Origin: an uncultured Collinsella sp.
GTDB taxonomy: Bacteria; Actinomycetota; Coriobacteriia; Coriobacteriales; Coriobacteriaceae
Direction: 5' to 3'
Assembly: GCA_900752215.1 (NCBI GenBank)
Contig: CAADUO010000030.1
Span: 1 to 64,000 of the forward strand
Length of the DNA: 64,000 nucleotides
This document shows, in pieces, positions 42,657 to 50,641 of this stretch. The notes beneath the pieces were generated by a model, which was given only the letters and a program-made list of their open reading frames with translations, was not told the DNA's origin and did not search any database. How positions within the stretch are numbered: the first letter of the stretch is position 1; the number at the start of each line of letters is the position of its first letter. Made by a program: the position numbers and the translations under genes.

Positions 42657-43382
42657 TTAGCCGAGGCAAGTCCAGTTGACGGGGGTCGAGCCGTGCTGTA
42701 CGAGTAGCCGATTGGCAGCGGAGAAGGGGCGCGACCCCATAAAAGCGGGGAGTTCTGCCGTGGCACGGTTGGCCGAAAGCGGCGAGGGGTGCGTAGAGGC
42801 CAGGCAGAACTTGCCGGTTGCCTTGCCCGCACCAGTTGCGACGAGCTTGCCTTCGACCATCTGCTGGGCAAAGCGACCCCATGCCAAAAAGACTACCGGT
42901 TGGGGCAGCTGGCAGCAGCGTTCGATAACGTAGTCGGTGAGCGTGCTCCAGCCCAGTTTGGCGTGCGAGTTCGCGGCATGCTCGCGCACGGTGAGCGTAG
43001 TGTTGAGGAGCAGGACGCCCTGTTGTGCCCATGGGGTTAGGTCTCCCGTGGCGGGAATGGGGCAACCCAGATCGGCTTTGAGTTCCTTATAGATGTTGCG
43101 CAGGCTCGGCGGCAACTTGGTTTGCGTCGCGGGGACCGAGAACGACAGCCCCATTGCCTGGTTGGGTCCGTGATAGGGGTCCTGACCCAAGATGACAACC
43201 TTGACCTGGTCGGCCGGCGTGTAGGCGAGGGCATTGAGGATGTCGTCTTGTGCCGGGTAGATGGTCTGCTCGGCACGCAAAAGGGCGATACGCTCGAGCA
43301 GCTGGTTCGTAGTGTCACGTACCGGCTGCGGCGCATTGCCCAACCAAGTTGCTATGTTGCGGTCGCGGGTTGCGGTGTCCAT
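42657..43382 (-). CDS. ung: Uracil-DNA glycosylase (family 1)
   Basis: The 241-residue base-excision repair enzyme removes uracil from DNA. Motif A with the catalytic Asp is GQDPYHGPNQA. The uracil-binding motif is WGRFAQQM, and the DNA-intercalation loop is HPSPLSA. Length and motif order match Ung. A TACAAT -10 (43423-43418, minus strand) lies about 35 bases upstream, with AAGGAG before the ATG. The gene is monocistronic. Confidence 0.95.
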   Translation of the reverse strand: MDTATRDRNIATWLGNAPQPVRDTTNQLLERIALLRAEQTIYPAQDDILNALAYTPADQVKVVILGQDPYHGPNQAMGLSFSVPATQTKLPPSLRNIYKELKADLGCPIPATGDLTPWAQQGVLLLNTTLTVREHAANSHAKLGWSTLTDYVIERCCQLPQPVVFLAWGRFAQQMVEGKLVATGAGKATGKFCLASTHPSPLSANRATAELPAFMGSRPFSAANRLLVQHGSTPVNWTCLG

Positions 43383-43417
43383 GGGGCTCCTTTATGGCAG
43401 ATGCTCTGTTGGCATCT

Positions 43418-43423
43418 ATTGTA
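43418..43423 (-). promoter_or_regulatory. -10 element (TACAAT) of ung
   Basis: Minus-strand TACAAT at 43423-43418 gives a leader of about 28 bases before the ung ATG at 43382. Confidence 0.4.
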
Positions 43424-43470
43424 AAGGCGCACCGGTTGCCTTTATGCCACGGCTGTATGAAGAGCGGGGT

Positions 43471-44373
43471 CTACGAGACGTGCTCGGGCGCTCCTGCCAT
43501 GCGAGCCTGTCCATGCGCGCGAAGGCGCGGAAGCTCGACGGTTGCCACCATGACGCCGGTGAGGATGAGGGCGGCGCCAAAGAAGGCGATGGGGCTCAGG
43601 ACTTCGCCGACCAGGAAGAACGAAAAGACGGCGGAGCATACCGGCTCGAGCGAGAAGGCGAAACCGGTGGTCTCGGCAGGCACGTGGGGCTGCACGAGCG
43701 TTTGGGTGATAAAGCCGTAAGCAGAGCAGATGAGTGCGAGCGCAATGACGACCACGATCTCGCTGGGCGTACTGGGAAGCGTGAAGCCGCCAAAGGTGAA
43801 TGCGGCGATGCCCGAGAACAAGCCGCCAAAGCCCAGCTGCCAAACGCCCAGAGCCAGCGGGTCGACATCTTCGACAAAGCGCTTCGCCACAATGATGTGT
43901 CCGGCGTAGACAAAGGCGGAGAGCAGCATGATGATCGCGCCCGGGTTCAGGCTGGTAAAGTCGGCGCCCGAGAGCAGCAGCATGCCGCAGGTGACGATGG
44001 CGGTGCCGACGAGCACTTTACGCTCGGGGGCGCGACGCAGCAGGGCGGCGTTGGCAAACGGTACGATCACGACCGTCAGGCTCTGCAAAAAGCCGGCAGT
44101 GGAGGCAGAGGTGAGGCTGGAGCCCAGGCACATGCAGGTGAGCTCGGTTGCCATAATGGCGCCGATGATGGCGGCACGGACCATAAGGTCGCGGTTGATG
44201 CGCAACGCGTGCTTGTGGAAGAGCAGCAGGCAGACCACAAAGGCGATGATGCAACGTAGCGCGACGATGCTCGCGGCGTTCATGCTGTCCATGCCGATCT
44301 TCATGAGGGGGTACGAAAAGCCCCATGCGACGGGAACGGAAAATGAGAGCGCGATTGCTTTTTTGCGATCCAT
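43471..44373 (-). CDS. DMT-superfamily (EamA) transporter
   Basis: The 300-residue protein has ten predicted transmembrane segments in two EamA repeats, starting SVPVAWGFSYPLMKIGMDSM. The conserved AALLRR and GWxFxxPV-type segments mark the drug/metabolite exporter family. It likely exports a small metabolite; the substrate is unknown. AAGGAG precedes the ATG. It is divergent from a LysR-type regulator gene, with 158 bases between them, and is probably its target. Confidence 0.85.
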   Translation of the reverse strand: MDRKKAIALSFSVPVAWGFSYPLMKIGMDSMNAASIVALRCIIAFVVCLLLFHKHALRINRDLMVRAAIIGAIMATELTCMCLGSSLTSASTAGFLQSLTVVIVPFANAALLRRAPERKVLVGTAIVTCGMLLLSGADFTSLNPGAIIMLLSAFVYAGHIIVAKRFVEDVDPLALGVWQLGFGGLFSGIAAFTFGGFTLPSTPSEIVVVIALALICSAYGFITQTLVQPHVPAETTGFAFSLEPVCSAVFSFFLVGEVLSPIAFFGAALILTGVMVATVELPRLRAHGQARMAGAPEHVS

Positions 44374-44453
44374 GGGACTCCTTTTGTTACAGAACGGTTT
44401 CGCAAAAAGGATTCTGCTCCCAGATGTGGATGTAGTAAAGCGAATGTATCTTC

Positions 44454-44472
44454 AGTATGATTAAGAAATACT
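44454..44472. promoter_or_regulatory. LysR-type operator candidate
   Basis: AGTAT-N9-ATACT contains a T-N11-A interval inside a dyad, the hallmark of LysR-type sites. It lies in the divergent region between the exporter and the lysR gene and could govern both. Confidence 0.5.
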
Positions 44473-44531
44473 AATGTAGGCAGAAAAAGCCCTGGCAAAA
44501 CGTTTTACGGCTGCATTGATGTGGAGGCACG

Positions 44532-45398
44532 ATGGCATCGCGGTATCAGATTGTTTGTATGGTGGTCGATCGCGGCAGTCTTAAGGGCGCGGCGGACGAG
44601 CTGGGCTATACGCAAAGTGCGGTGAGTCAGGCCGTCAAGGCGCTCGAGCGCGAGCTGGGTACCACGCTTATCGAGCGCGGTAAGCAGGGCGTTTCGCTTA
44701 CGCGCGACGGTAAACAATATCTGCCATTCCTGCGCCAGATCGTGACCGCCGAGGCCGAGCTCGAGGGCAAGCGCCAGGAGCTGCTGGGGCTTTCGTCGAC
44801 CGATATTCGTATCGCGACGTTTACCAACGTGAGTCGAACCGTGTTACCGCGCGTGATCCGCGACTTTGGTGCGCTGCACCCGGGCGTACGTTTTACCCTC
44901 AAGCAGGGCGATTACACGCGCAACGCTCAATGGGTGCACGATGGCGTGGTTGATTTTTGTTTTACGGCGCGCGGATTTACCACCGGGCTCGAGAAGCGCG
45001 TGGTCTATCACGACGAGTTGGTAGCATTGTTGCCGGCCGCGCATCCGCTGACGGCAAAGGAGAAGGTGACGCTCGCCGACCTTGCGTCCGAGCCGTTTGT
45101 GCTGCTGGATGAGGGCGAACAGAGTCTGGTGCTCGATGCATTTGCGGCGCATGGACTGTCGCCGCATGTGACGAGCGAGGTCACCGACGACTACACCATC
45201 ATGGCGATGGTGGAGGAGGGCCTAGGCGTGAGTATGCTGTATCGTCGTACCGTTGAGGGCATGCGGGCCGATATTCGTGTACGTCCCATCGTGCATGCTC
45301 CCTCGCGCGACGTGGTGGCAGCTTGGCGTAGCTGGGATACCATGCCTATCGCCACGAGGCGTTTTATCGACTATATGAGCTCGCATATTGTCAATTAA
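44532..45398 (+). CDS. LysR-family transcriptional regulator
   Basis: The 288-residue protein has an N-terminal winged helix (about residues 2-60: GSLKGAADELGYTQSAVSQA). The PBP2-type effector domain (about 88-285) includes TNVSRTVLPRVI and a YRRTVEG segment. It starts at ATG 44532; no strong ribosome site is visible. It probably controls the divergent DMT transporter through the AGTAT-N9-ATACT site. The effector is unknown. Confidence 0.9.
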   Translation: MASRYQIVCMVVDRGSLKGAADELGYTQSAVSQAVKALERELGTTLIERGKQGVSLTRDGKQYLPFLRQIVTAEAELEGKRQELLGLSSTDIRIATFTNVSRTVLPRVIRDFGALHPGVRFTLKQGDYTRNAQWVHDGVVDFCFTARGFTTGLEKRVVYHDELVALLPAAHPLTAKEKVTLADLASEPFVLLDEGEQSLVLDAFAAHGLSPHVTSEVTDDYTIMAMVEEGLGVSMLYRRTVEGMRADIRVRPIVHAPSRDVVAAWRSWDTMPIATRRFIDYMSSHIVN

Positions 45399-45425
45399 TG
45401 ACTGGCGTGGTGTTGAGTGCGGTGT

Positions 45426-46808
45426 TTAGCGGGCTGTCGCTTTGGCTTGGGTGGCGCGATAGGTGCGTGCCGGGTGGCAAAGTAGTACCGCCACGACCAT
45501 AAAGAACGCCGTGGTGCCCAGGCTGATGGGGTAGACCATCATAATGTTCGCAAAGGTGCGGAAGTGCGGGAACACGCAGAATACCCAATAGAAGCGGATG
45601 CCGCAGACGCAGATCATGGTGATGAGGGCGGGCGTGAGCGAGATACCAAAGCCGCGCAGGTAGCCTGACATGTTTTCGTAGAACATGCTAAAGGCATACG
45701 CCGGGAAGATCGAACACACGCGGATATAGCCGATCGAGACGATGTTGGGATCGCTGTTAAAGAGCGACAAGATCTCGCGCCCCAGGCCGACAATAACGAT
45801 AATCGTGGTGAGTGCAACGATACCGCCTTCGACCAGGCAGACCTTGAGCGTTTTAGTGCAGCGGCCGATCTGGCGGGCACCGTGGTTTTGTCCCACAAAG
45901 GTAGTGCAAGCCTGGCTAAAGCTGTTGAGCAGGTTGTAGCACACGTACTCCAGGCTCATGGCGGCGCTCGATGCCGCCATGACCTCGGTGCCCAAGCTGT
46001 TGATGGCGGACTGGATGATGATGTTGGCGACGGCAAACACGGCGCTTTGGATGCCGGCGGGCAGGCCGATCTTGACGATGCGCTTGAGGGCGACGGGGTC
46101 GATAGCCAGGTCGCGAAGGGTGACGCGGACGACGGAGTCGGTCTTGAGCAGGCGAATAAAGAGCGTAGTGGCGCTGACGGTGTAGGCGATGGCGGTGGCG
46201 ATGGCGACACCCGCGACGCCCCAGTGGAGTACGGGGACAAAGATGAGGTCCAGACCAATGTTGAGGACGGTGGATACGGCAAGCGCCTGCAGCGGCATGC
46301 GGGTGATGCCGACGGAGCGGAAGATCGCGGCCTCAAAGTTGTAGAGCAAGATCGAGGGCATGCTGAGCAAAAAGACGCGCAGGTAGAGCGAGGCGAGGGG
46401 CATAGTCTCGGCGGGAACGTTGAGCGCGGCGAGCATGGGCTCGGCAAAGATCTCGCCCAGAGCGATGACGACAAAGCCCACAAGTGCCATAAGAATCGAG
46501 GTATGGACGGCGCGTTTGACCATGTTCTGATCGTTGCGGCCGATAGCATTGGCGATGACCACGTTGGAGCCAAGCGACATGCCGATAAACAGGTTGAGCA
46601 TAAGACTGGTAAGCGGAACATTGGAGCCGACCGCTGCCATGGCGAGGGTTCCCTGGTCGCCCGAGAAGTTACCGATAATGACCGTGGCGATGAGGTTCGA
46701 CAGCTGCTCCAAGATGCTCGTGGCGGCCACGGGGAAGGCGAACAGGGGAATATTGCGCCACAACGAGCCGGTGGTCATGTCAATGTGCTTAGATTCGGTA
46801 TCAGCCAT
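45426..46808 (-). CDS. MATE-family efflux transporter
   Basis: The 460-residue membrane protein has the twelve-helix pattern of MATE transporters: two homologous halves, the N-terminal block FPVAATSILEQLSNLI and ATVIIGNFSGDQGTLAMAAVG, and a second-half counterpart SFSQACTTFVGQNHGARQ. It probably exports cationic compounds using Na+ or H+. The ribosome site GAGAG is modest. It is monocistronic and is flanked upstream by a family B palindromic element. Confidence 0.9.
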   Translation of the reverse strand: MADTESKHIDMTTGSLWRNIPLFAFPVAATSILEQLSNLIATVIIGNFSGDQGTLAMAAVGSNVPLTSLMLNLFIGMSLGSNVVIANAIGRNDQNMVKRAVHTSILMALVGFVVIALGEIFAEPMLAALNVPAETMPLASLYLRVFLLSMPSILLYNFEAAIFRSVGITRMPLQALAVSTVLNIGLDLIFVPVLHWGVAGVAIATAIAYTVSATTLFIRLLKTDSVVRVTLRDLAIDPVALKRIVKIGLPAGIQSAVFAVANIIIQSAINSLGTEVMAASSAAMSLEYVCYNLLNSFSQACTTFVGQNHGARQIGRCTKTLKVCLVEGGIVALTTIIVIVGLGREILSLFNSDPNIVSIGYIRVCSIFPAYAFSMFYENMSGYLRGFGISLTPALITMICVCGIRFYWVFCVFPHFRTFANIMMVYPISLGTTAFFMVVAVLLCHPARTYRATQAKATAR

Positions 46809-46872
46809 ACGCTCTCAATCTCTAACATGCTATATCGTGCTTATTTGCGCAGACGATGATACTCCTAATCGA

Positions 46873-46930
46873 CTAGTCATTGGGGACGTTCTTAAACGAC
46901 TGGTCATTCAAGAACGTCCCCAATGACTAG
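46873..46930. repeat. Palindromic intergenic element, family B copy 2
   Basis: The 21-base arms CTAGTCATTGGGGACGTTCTT (46873-46893, quoted in two parts: CTAGTCATTG and GGGACGTTCTT) and 46910-46930 are perfectly complementary. They enclose a 16-base loop that again has ACGACTGGTCAT. The element shares core and loop with 21513-21552 and sits between divergent genes. Confidence 0.7.
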
Positions 46931-46945
46931 GTGGGAAAGGCGTGC

Positions 46946-46951
46946 GACAAT
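46946..46951 (+). promoter_or_regulatory. -10 element (GACAAT) of the rlmA-like gene
   Basis: The extended TGCGACAAT lies about 36 bases before the ATG at 46987, beyond the family B palindrome. Confidence 0.4.
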
Positions 46952-46986
46952 GGTGGGCGTTGTGTTGTTCGCGCTAAGGAGTTGCC

Positions 46987-47802
46987 ATGTTGTTGTGTCC
47001 CGTTTGCCATGAGCCTTTGGTGGACAATGAGCGCGGTGCTGCATGCGCGGGCGGACACCGGTTTGACCGTGCTCGCGAGGGCTATCTATATCTACTGCGC
47101 TCGTCCAAGAGCGGCGACTCCATGGGCGATCCCAAGTCGCAGGCACGCAGCCGTCGTGACTTTTTGAACCGTGGTTACTATGCGCCGTTGCGCGATGCGA
47201 TGGTCGAGCTCGTGCGCGAGCGGGTGTCTGGGCGTGCAGCATCTGCGAACGGCCCCATGACGCTGCTCGATATTTGCTGCGGCGAGGGCTACTACACCAG
47301 CGCCATGGGCGCGGTGCCGGGCGTGGGCGCTTACGGGTTCGACTTGGGCAAAGAGATGGTGCGCCTGGCCGCCAAGCGCGGCGATGCGACCTATTTCGTG
47401 GCCAACATGAAGGACATCCCCGTGGCGGACGGCGCCTTCGATATGGTGACCGAGCTCTTCGCTCCCTTTAACGAGCGTGAGTTTGCCCGCGTGCTGGCGC
47501 CAGAGGGCTCACTCTATACCGTGGTGCCGGGTGCCCGTCATTTGTTTGGGCTCAAGGAGGTGCTCTACGACACGCCATATCTTAATGACGAGAAGCTGCC
47601 GCAGACCACCGAGCTCGAGTTGGTCGGAACGCAGCGGGTGTCTGCGAATATTACGCTTCAGACCCAGGCGGACATCGAGGCGGTGTTCCAGATGACGCCG
47701 TACTACTACCGCACGCGCCCCGCCGACAAAGAGCGCCTGGCAAACCTCGATACCCTTCAGACTGACATCGACTTCATCATCGCCGAGTACCGCCACAGCT
47801 AA
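46987..47802 (+). CDS. rlmA: RlmA-like 23S rRNA (guanine-N1) methyltransferase
   Basis: The 271-residue protein has the RlmA N-terminal zinc finger (CPVCHEPL...CAGGHRFD) followed by the GYLYLLRS linker. The SAM-binding domain has motif I LLDICCGEGYYT and the RlmA-type block FELFAPFN (here TELFAPFNERE). Homologues methylate G745 (or G748) of 23S rRNA helix 35; the G748 methyltransferase gives tylosin resistance. Whether the target is G745 or G748 cannot be told. AAGGAG precedes the ATG. Confidence 0.88.
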   Translation: MLLCPVCHEPLVDNERGAACAGGHRFDRAREGYLYLLRSSKSGDSMGDPKSQARSRRDFLNRGYYAPLRDAMVELVRERVSGRAASANGPMTLLDICCGEGYYTSAMGAVPGVGAYGFDLGKEMVRLAAKRGDATYFVANMKDIPVADGAFDMVTELFAPFNEREFARVLAPEGSLYTVVPGARHLFGLKEVLYDTPYLNDEKLPQTTELELVGTQRVSANITLQTQADIEAVFQMTPYYYRTRPADKERLANLDTLQTDIDFIIAEYRHS

Positions 47803-47804
47803 CA

Positions 47805-47839
47805 ACCTGCCAAAAAGGGACAGGTTTATTTTGGTAGGT
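47805..47839. repeat. Palindromic intergenic element, family F
   Basis: ACCTGCCAAAA (47805-47815) is inverted at 47829-47839 with one mismatch, around AGGGACAGGTTTA. It begins three bases after the rlmA-like stop and precedes a separate terminator. Confidence 0.45.
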
Positions 47840-47856
47840 TTTATCTGGGCAAACGT

Positions 47857-47894
47857 AAAGGGCCGACCGCGGAGATGCGCGATCGGCCCTTTTT
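47857..47894. terminator. Terminator between convergent rlmA and membrane-protein genes
   Basis: AAAGGGCCGA (47857-47866) pairs with TCGGCCCTTT (47883-47892) and ends in a run of T. The matching A run on the other side makes it usable in both directions. Confidence 0.8.
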
Positions 47895-47930
47895 AGTTGC
47901 TTGGCTGCAGAGGTTATGAGAAGCGAGCGC

Positions 47931-48332
47931 TTATAGGCGGTCCTTGTTCTCGGCCTTAACGGCGTGTGCCTGCTGAACAAAGAACAGGTCGTACACCACG
48001 ATGACAAAGGCGCCAAAGTTGATGGCGTCGCCGCCAAACGCGGGAAGCGTGAGCACCGCTTGGGCAAGCGTGGCGACCGCGGCAACAATACCGAGCTTAA
48101 ACGCGCCGTCCACCTGCGAAGGCTTGTTGGCGCCCTTGATACCGGCGACGCCTGCGGCAAGGTCGACGAGACCCTTGGCGATAAGCACGACCGCTGCGAG
48201 CGTGGCGTACGAACCGTACGTGGAATCGAGACCGCCCGTGGCGATACCGACGCCGGCGGTGACGAGGCTGGCGATGCCCAAAACAAAGTAGATGAGAGCA
48301 AGGATTTTGAGAGTCTTGCGAGTGAAGCTCAT
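47931..48332 (-). CDS. Small four-helix membrane protein, function unknown
   Basis: The ATG at 48332 (AAAGGA upstream) gives a 133-residue protein. Four hydrophobic helices alternate with short loops (ILALIYFVLGIASLV, YATLAAVVLIAKGLVDLAAG, LGIVAAVATLAQAVLTL, AFVIVVYDLFFVQQ). It resembles the many small uncharacterised membrane proteins of Coriobacteriia; I do not recognise a named family. A TACAAT -10 (minus strand 48405-48400) is overlapped by the inverted repeat AATGTGCT/AGCACATT, so the gene may be repressor-controlled. Confidence 0.7.
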   Translation of the reverse strand: MSFTRKTLKILALIYFVLGIASLVTAGVGIATGGLDSTYGSYATLAAVVLIAKGLVDLAAGVAGIKGANKPSQVDGAFKLGIVAAVATLAQAVLTLPAFGGDAINFGAFVIVVYDLFFVQQAHAVKAENKDRL

Positions 48333-48373
48333 GGCTGGTCCTTTCGATACGAGTACGCCAACTTGGCGCACCC

Positions 48374-48405
48374 AATGTGCTGCACATATGGTGAAGCACA
48401 TTGTA
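48374..48405 (-). promoter_or_regulatory. -10 element with overlapping inverted repeat
   Basis: Minus-strand TACAAT at 48405-48400 is followed by inverted AGCACATT/AATGTGCT (48395-48402 and 48374-48381). The dyad overlaps the initiation region of the small membrane protein gene. Confidence 0.35.
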
Positions 48406-48564
48406 GTTCAACGCGGCGATGCATGCGTTTGAAAGCGCATTGAGCCCGCGCAGCCAAACCCAACCTTTCAAAAAGGAAAGCTGGGCGTAAGTCAAATCGA
48501 TGGCAGCGTATGCGCGGCGCTGCGATGATGGGTCCATGGTAAGAGCTGGTCTCAAGGAGGAGCC

Positions 48565-48708
48565 ATGATGTACGGAGCAGGGCAAGTGCATGAGCCGCGG
48601 TCGTTGGGAAGGCGCATGGGTGATTCTGTGATCGCTGCCGTGTGCACGGGATTGATGGCGGTGCTTTGCATTGGGATGCTGTGGGCCATGTCGCATGTGG
48701 GACAATAG
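48565..48708 (+). CDS. Small single-helix membrane protein (47 residues)
   Basis: An excellent AAGGAGG (48554-48560) precedes two adjacent ATG codons (48565 and 48568). The frame encodes 47 residues with a polar N-terminus (MMYGAGQVHEPRSLGRRMGD) and one hydrophobic helix (VIAAVCTGLMAVLCIGMLWAM). The Arg-Arg before the helix suggests an inside N-terminus. No family is recognised. Its last codons coincide with a GACAAT -10 (48701-48706) for rsmJ. Real translation is supported only by the ribosome site and the membrane-helix composition. Confidence 0.6.
   Translation: MMYGAGQVHEPRSLGRRMGDSVIAAVCTGLMAVLCIGMLWAMSHVGQ
48701..48706 (+). promoter_or_regulatory. -10 element (GACAAT) of the rsmJ-like gene
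   Basis: TGGGACAAT lies about 66 bases before the rsmJ ATG, overlapping the 3' end of the small membrane-protein gene. Confidence 0.35.
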
Positions 48709-48771
48709 CGGACGGTTGGGTGCCGACATAAACGGCGCTCGCGTATTCGTTTTGCTTGTTAAGGAGTACCC

Positions 48772-49476
48772 ATGGGCGTCGTCGATCCCTTTTCTGTTGC
48801 TCGGTCCGCGGGGCTTGAGCTAATCGGGAAGTCCGAGGGCCTCACGCTCACCGACGGCACGATGGAGCTGCGTGCCGATTTTGGCCGCATGCTTCCACGG
48901 CTCAAGCAGGGCCGTCTGCAGCAAGAACTGCTGGTAAAGGCTGCGCGCGCAAAAGGCATCGAGAGCCCATGGGCGATTGACGCCACGGCAGGCTTTGGCG
49001 AGGATTCGCTGCTGCTGGCGGCCGCGGGCTTTACCGTCGATCTGTATGAGCAGGATTGCGTGATCGCGGCGCTCCTCAAGGATGCCTTGGATCGCGCGGC
49101 AGATGATCCGGCGCTTGCGACAGCCGTGGCGCGCATGCGCTTACATGCGGGCGAGGACAGCATTGCCGGCCTTCGCCATACAGCTGAGCTGATCGGGCAG
49201 GGCGAGCTCACCGCTCCTGACGTGGTGTATCTGGACCCCATGTTTCCCGGACGCACCAAGAGCGCGGCGGTTAAAAAGAAGTTCCAACTCTTGCATCATC
49301 TGGAACAGCCGTGCGCCGATGAGGAGACGTTGGTCGAAGCTGCGCTTGCGGTGCACCCGCGCAAGGTCGTTATCAAGCGGCCGGTGAAGGGGCCGCTGCT
49401 TGCCGGCGTTAAGCCGAGCTATCAACTTGCGGGCAAGGCAGTTCGTTACGATGTTTTAGTGCCGCCGCGCCCGTAA
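48772..49476 (+). CDS. rsmJ: RsmJ-like 16S rRNA (guanine-N2) methyltransferase
   Basis: The 234-residue protein matches RsmJ, which methylates G1516 of 16S rRNA. Motif I is DATAGFGEDSLLLA. The catalytic block is YLDPMFPGRTKSAAVKKK, which is diagnostic for the family. KRPVKGPLL closes the substrate pocket. AAGGAG precedes the ATG. RsmJ and the RlmA-like enzyme lie about 1 kb apart here, both modifying rRNA. Confidence 0.9.
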   Translation: MGVVDPFSVARSAGLELIGKSEGLTLTDGTMELRADFGRMLPRLKQGRLQQELLVKAARAKGIESPWAIDATAGFGEDSLLLAAAGFTVDLYEQDCVIAALLKDALDRAADDPALATAVARMRLHAGEDSIAGLRHTAELIGQGELTAPDVVYLDPMFPGRTKSAAVKKKFQLLHHLEQPCADEETLVEAALAVHPRKVVIKRPVKGPLLAGVKPSYQLAGKAVRYDVLVPPRP

Positions 49477-49524
49477 CTTGCGTGCGATTACCGGCGCTTC
49501 GCTAGCGCCGTGCCGATGCGGCGT

Positions 49525-49827
49525 CTATTTCCATGGGTGCGACGTCAGGTGCCATCCACCGCAGTATTCGCATTTGTAGCAGGCCAAACCACGCCGCCCG
49601 CGGTTTTCGCAGTCGGCCATAACTGCCTCGGCCTCGGCGCGCGTGTCGTAACGGTTTTTGCGCTCGCACGACTTGTAGCGCCAAGCCTCATCGCGCTCGG
49701 CGTCCAAGGCGTCGCGACGCTCGTCCTCGCGCGCAAACAGGTCGCTCATATCGCCGCCGGTGGCAGCGCCCAAAAACTCGCTTTTGGCCTTTGACCAGGC
49801 GGCTCGCTTTTTGCTTCCCATCTGCAT
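49525..49827 (-). CDS. Small CXXC/zinc-finger protein, function unknown
   Basis: The ATG at 49827 follows GGAGAGGGG and gives 100 residues. The N-terminal half is highly charged (SKKRAAWSKAKSEFLG, then an Asp/Glu/Arg-rich helix). The C-terminus carries CYKCEYCGGWHLTSH, a compact Cys/His cluster that probably binds zinc, preceded by a Cys-containing turn (SCERKNRY). The same CGGWHLT ending is common in short zinc-ribbon proteins of Actinobacteria and phages. The function is not known. It is divergent from the GNAT gene across an inverted repeat. Confidence 0.65.
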   Translation of the reverse strand: MQMGSKKRAAWSKAKSEFLGAATGGDMSDLFAREDERRDALDAERDEAWRYKSCERKNRYDTRAEAEAVMADCENRGRRGLACYKCEYCGGWHLTSHPWK

Positions 49828-49845
49828 CGCGCCCCTCTCCAAACG

Positions 49846-49877
49846 TTGGTATCATTGCTCAATCAAAGTGATACCAA
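49846..49877. promoter_or_regulatory. Inverted repeat between divergent genes
   Basis: TTGGTATCA (49846-49854) and TGATACCAA (49869-49877) are perfect inverted repeats separated by 14 bases, in the 71-base gap between the zinc-finger and GNAT genes. It is a likely operator acting on one or both promoters. Confidence 0.45.
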
Positions 49878-49898
49878 TAAACGTGAGGTCGCCGCGTG

Positions 49899-50387
49899 AT
49901 GATCAGAAAAACCCTCGATACCGACATTCCCGCCGTCATGGCTATCTATGACGCGGCCCGCGCCTTTATGCGCGCGCATGGCAACGCCACGCAGTGGCCC
50001 GAGGGCACGCCTTCTGCCGAGCAGCTGGCTGCCGATATCGCTGCCGGTGGCAGCTATGTGTGCGAAGTCGATGGCCGCGTGGTGGCGACGTTTGCATTTT
50101 TACAGGGCCCGGACGAGTGCTATGACGTAATTGAGGACGGTCAATGGCGTAGCGACACTCCGTACGCCGTGCTGCACCGTGTGGCATCCGACGGCACCGT
50201 GCACGGTATCGCGGCTGCGATGTTCGCCTTTGCCAAAGAGCGTGCCGATCACCTGCGCATCGACACGCATCAGGACAACCTGCCCATGCAGGGTGCGAGT
50301 ATTAAGGCGGGGTTCGAGCGCGCCGGCATCGTGTATGTGTCGGACGGCACGCCGCGTGTCGCGTTCGATTGGCTACGCGAGGCATAA
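49899..50387 (+). CDS. GNAT-family N-acetyltransferase
   Basis: The protein of about 162 residues has the GNAT fold with an N-terminal IRKTLDTDIPAVMAIYDAAR helix-strand and a beta4 strand VVATFAFLQG. The acyl-CoA region is VHGIAAAMFAFAKE, where the usual Q/RxxGxG/A loop appears as a variant. It ends with the helix GFERAGIVYV. It acetylates an unknown amine. ATG 49899 or the GTG immediately before it (49896) may start translation; GAGG lies seven to ten bases upstream. Confidence 0.85.
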   Translation: MIRKTLDTDIPAVMAIYDAARAFMRAHGNATQWPEGTPSAEQLAADIAAGGSYVCEVDGRVVATFAFLQGPDECYDVIEDGQWRSDTPYAVLHRVASDGTVHGIAAAMFAFAKERADHLRIDTHQDNLPMQGASIKAGFERAGIVYVSDGTPRVAFDWLREA

Positions 50388-50641
50388 GAGCGAGGACGCG
50401 TATCAATAATTCGTGCGAACGAAAATGGTCCCACCCGGGGCTATTTTCGTTCGCTGTGCTGTTTTGAAAACCGGCTTTCGCAAGGCGCGAACCTACGAAA
50501 ATCGCCGCGCGGCAACGCAGGGCGATGAGCTTGGTCGGGGGATAGGGCCCGCTTCGCCCGCCGGCCCGTAAATTGTATCATCCAGTGTGGAGCGTGAACG
50601 CCCGTTGCCGCGTGCGATGGGCTTGCAATAAGAGGAGAGCC
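50388..50641. other. Intergenic region upstream of the TetM-like gene
   Basis: This 254-base gap holds the family G hairpin and a weak promoter-like pair (TTCGCC at 50553-50558, 17 bases, TATCAT at 50576-50581) that would give a leader of about 55 bases. No reading frame or attenuator peptide is obvious. Confidence 0.4.
50415..50454. repeat. Palindromic element or terminator, family G
   Basis: GCGAACGAAAAT (50415-50426) pairs with ATTTTCGTTCGC (50443-50454), and the inner GGTCCC/GGGG region extends the hairpin. It follows the GNAT gene by 27 bases. Confidence 0.5.
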
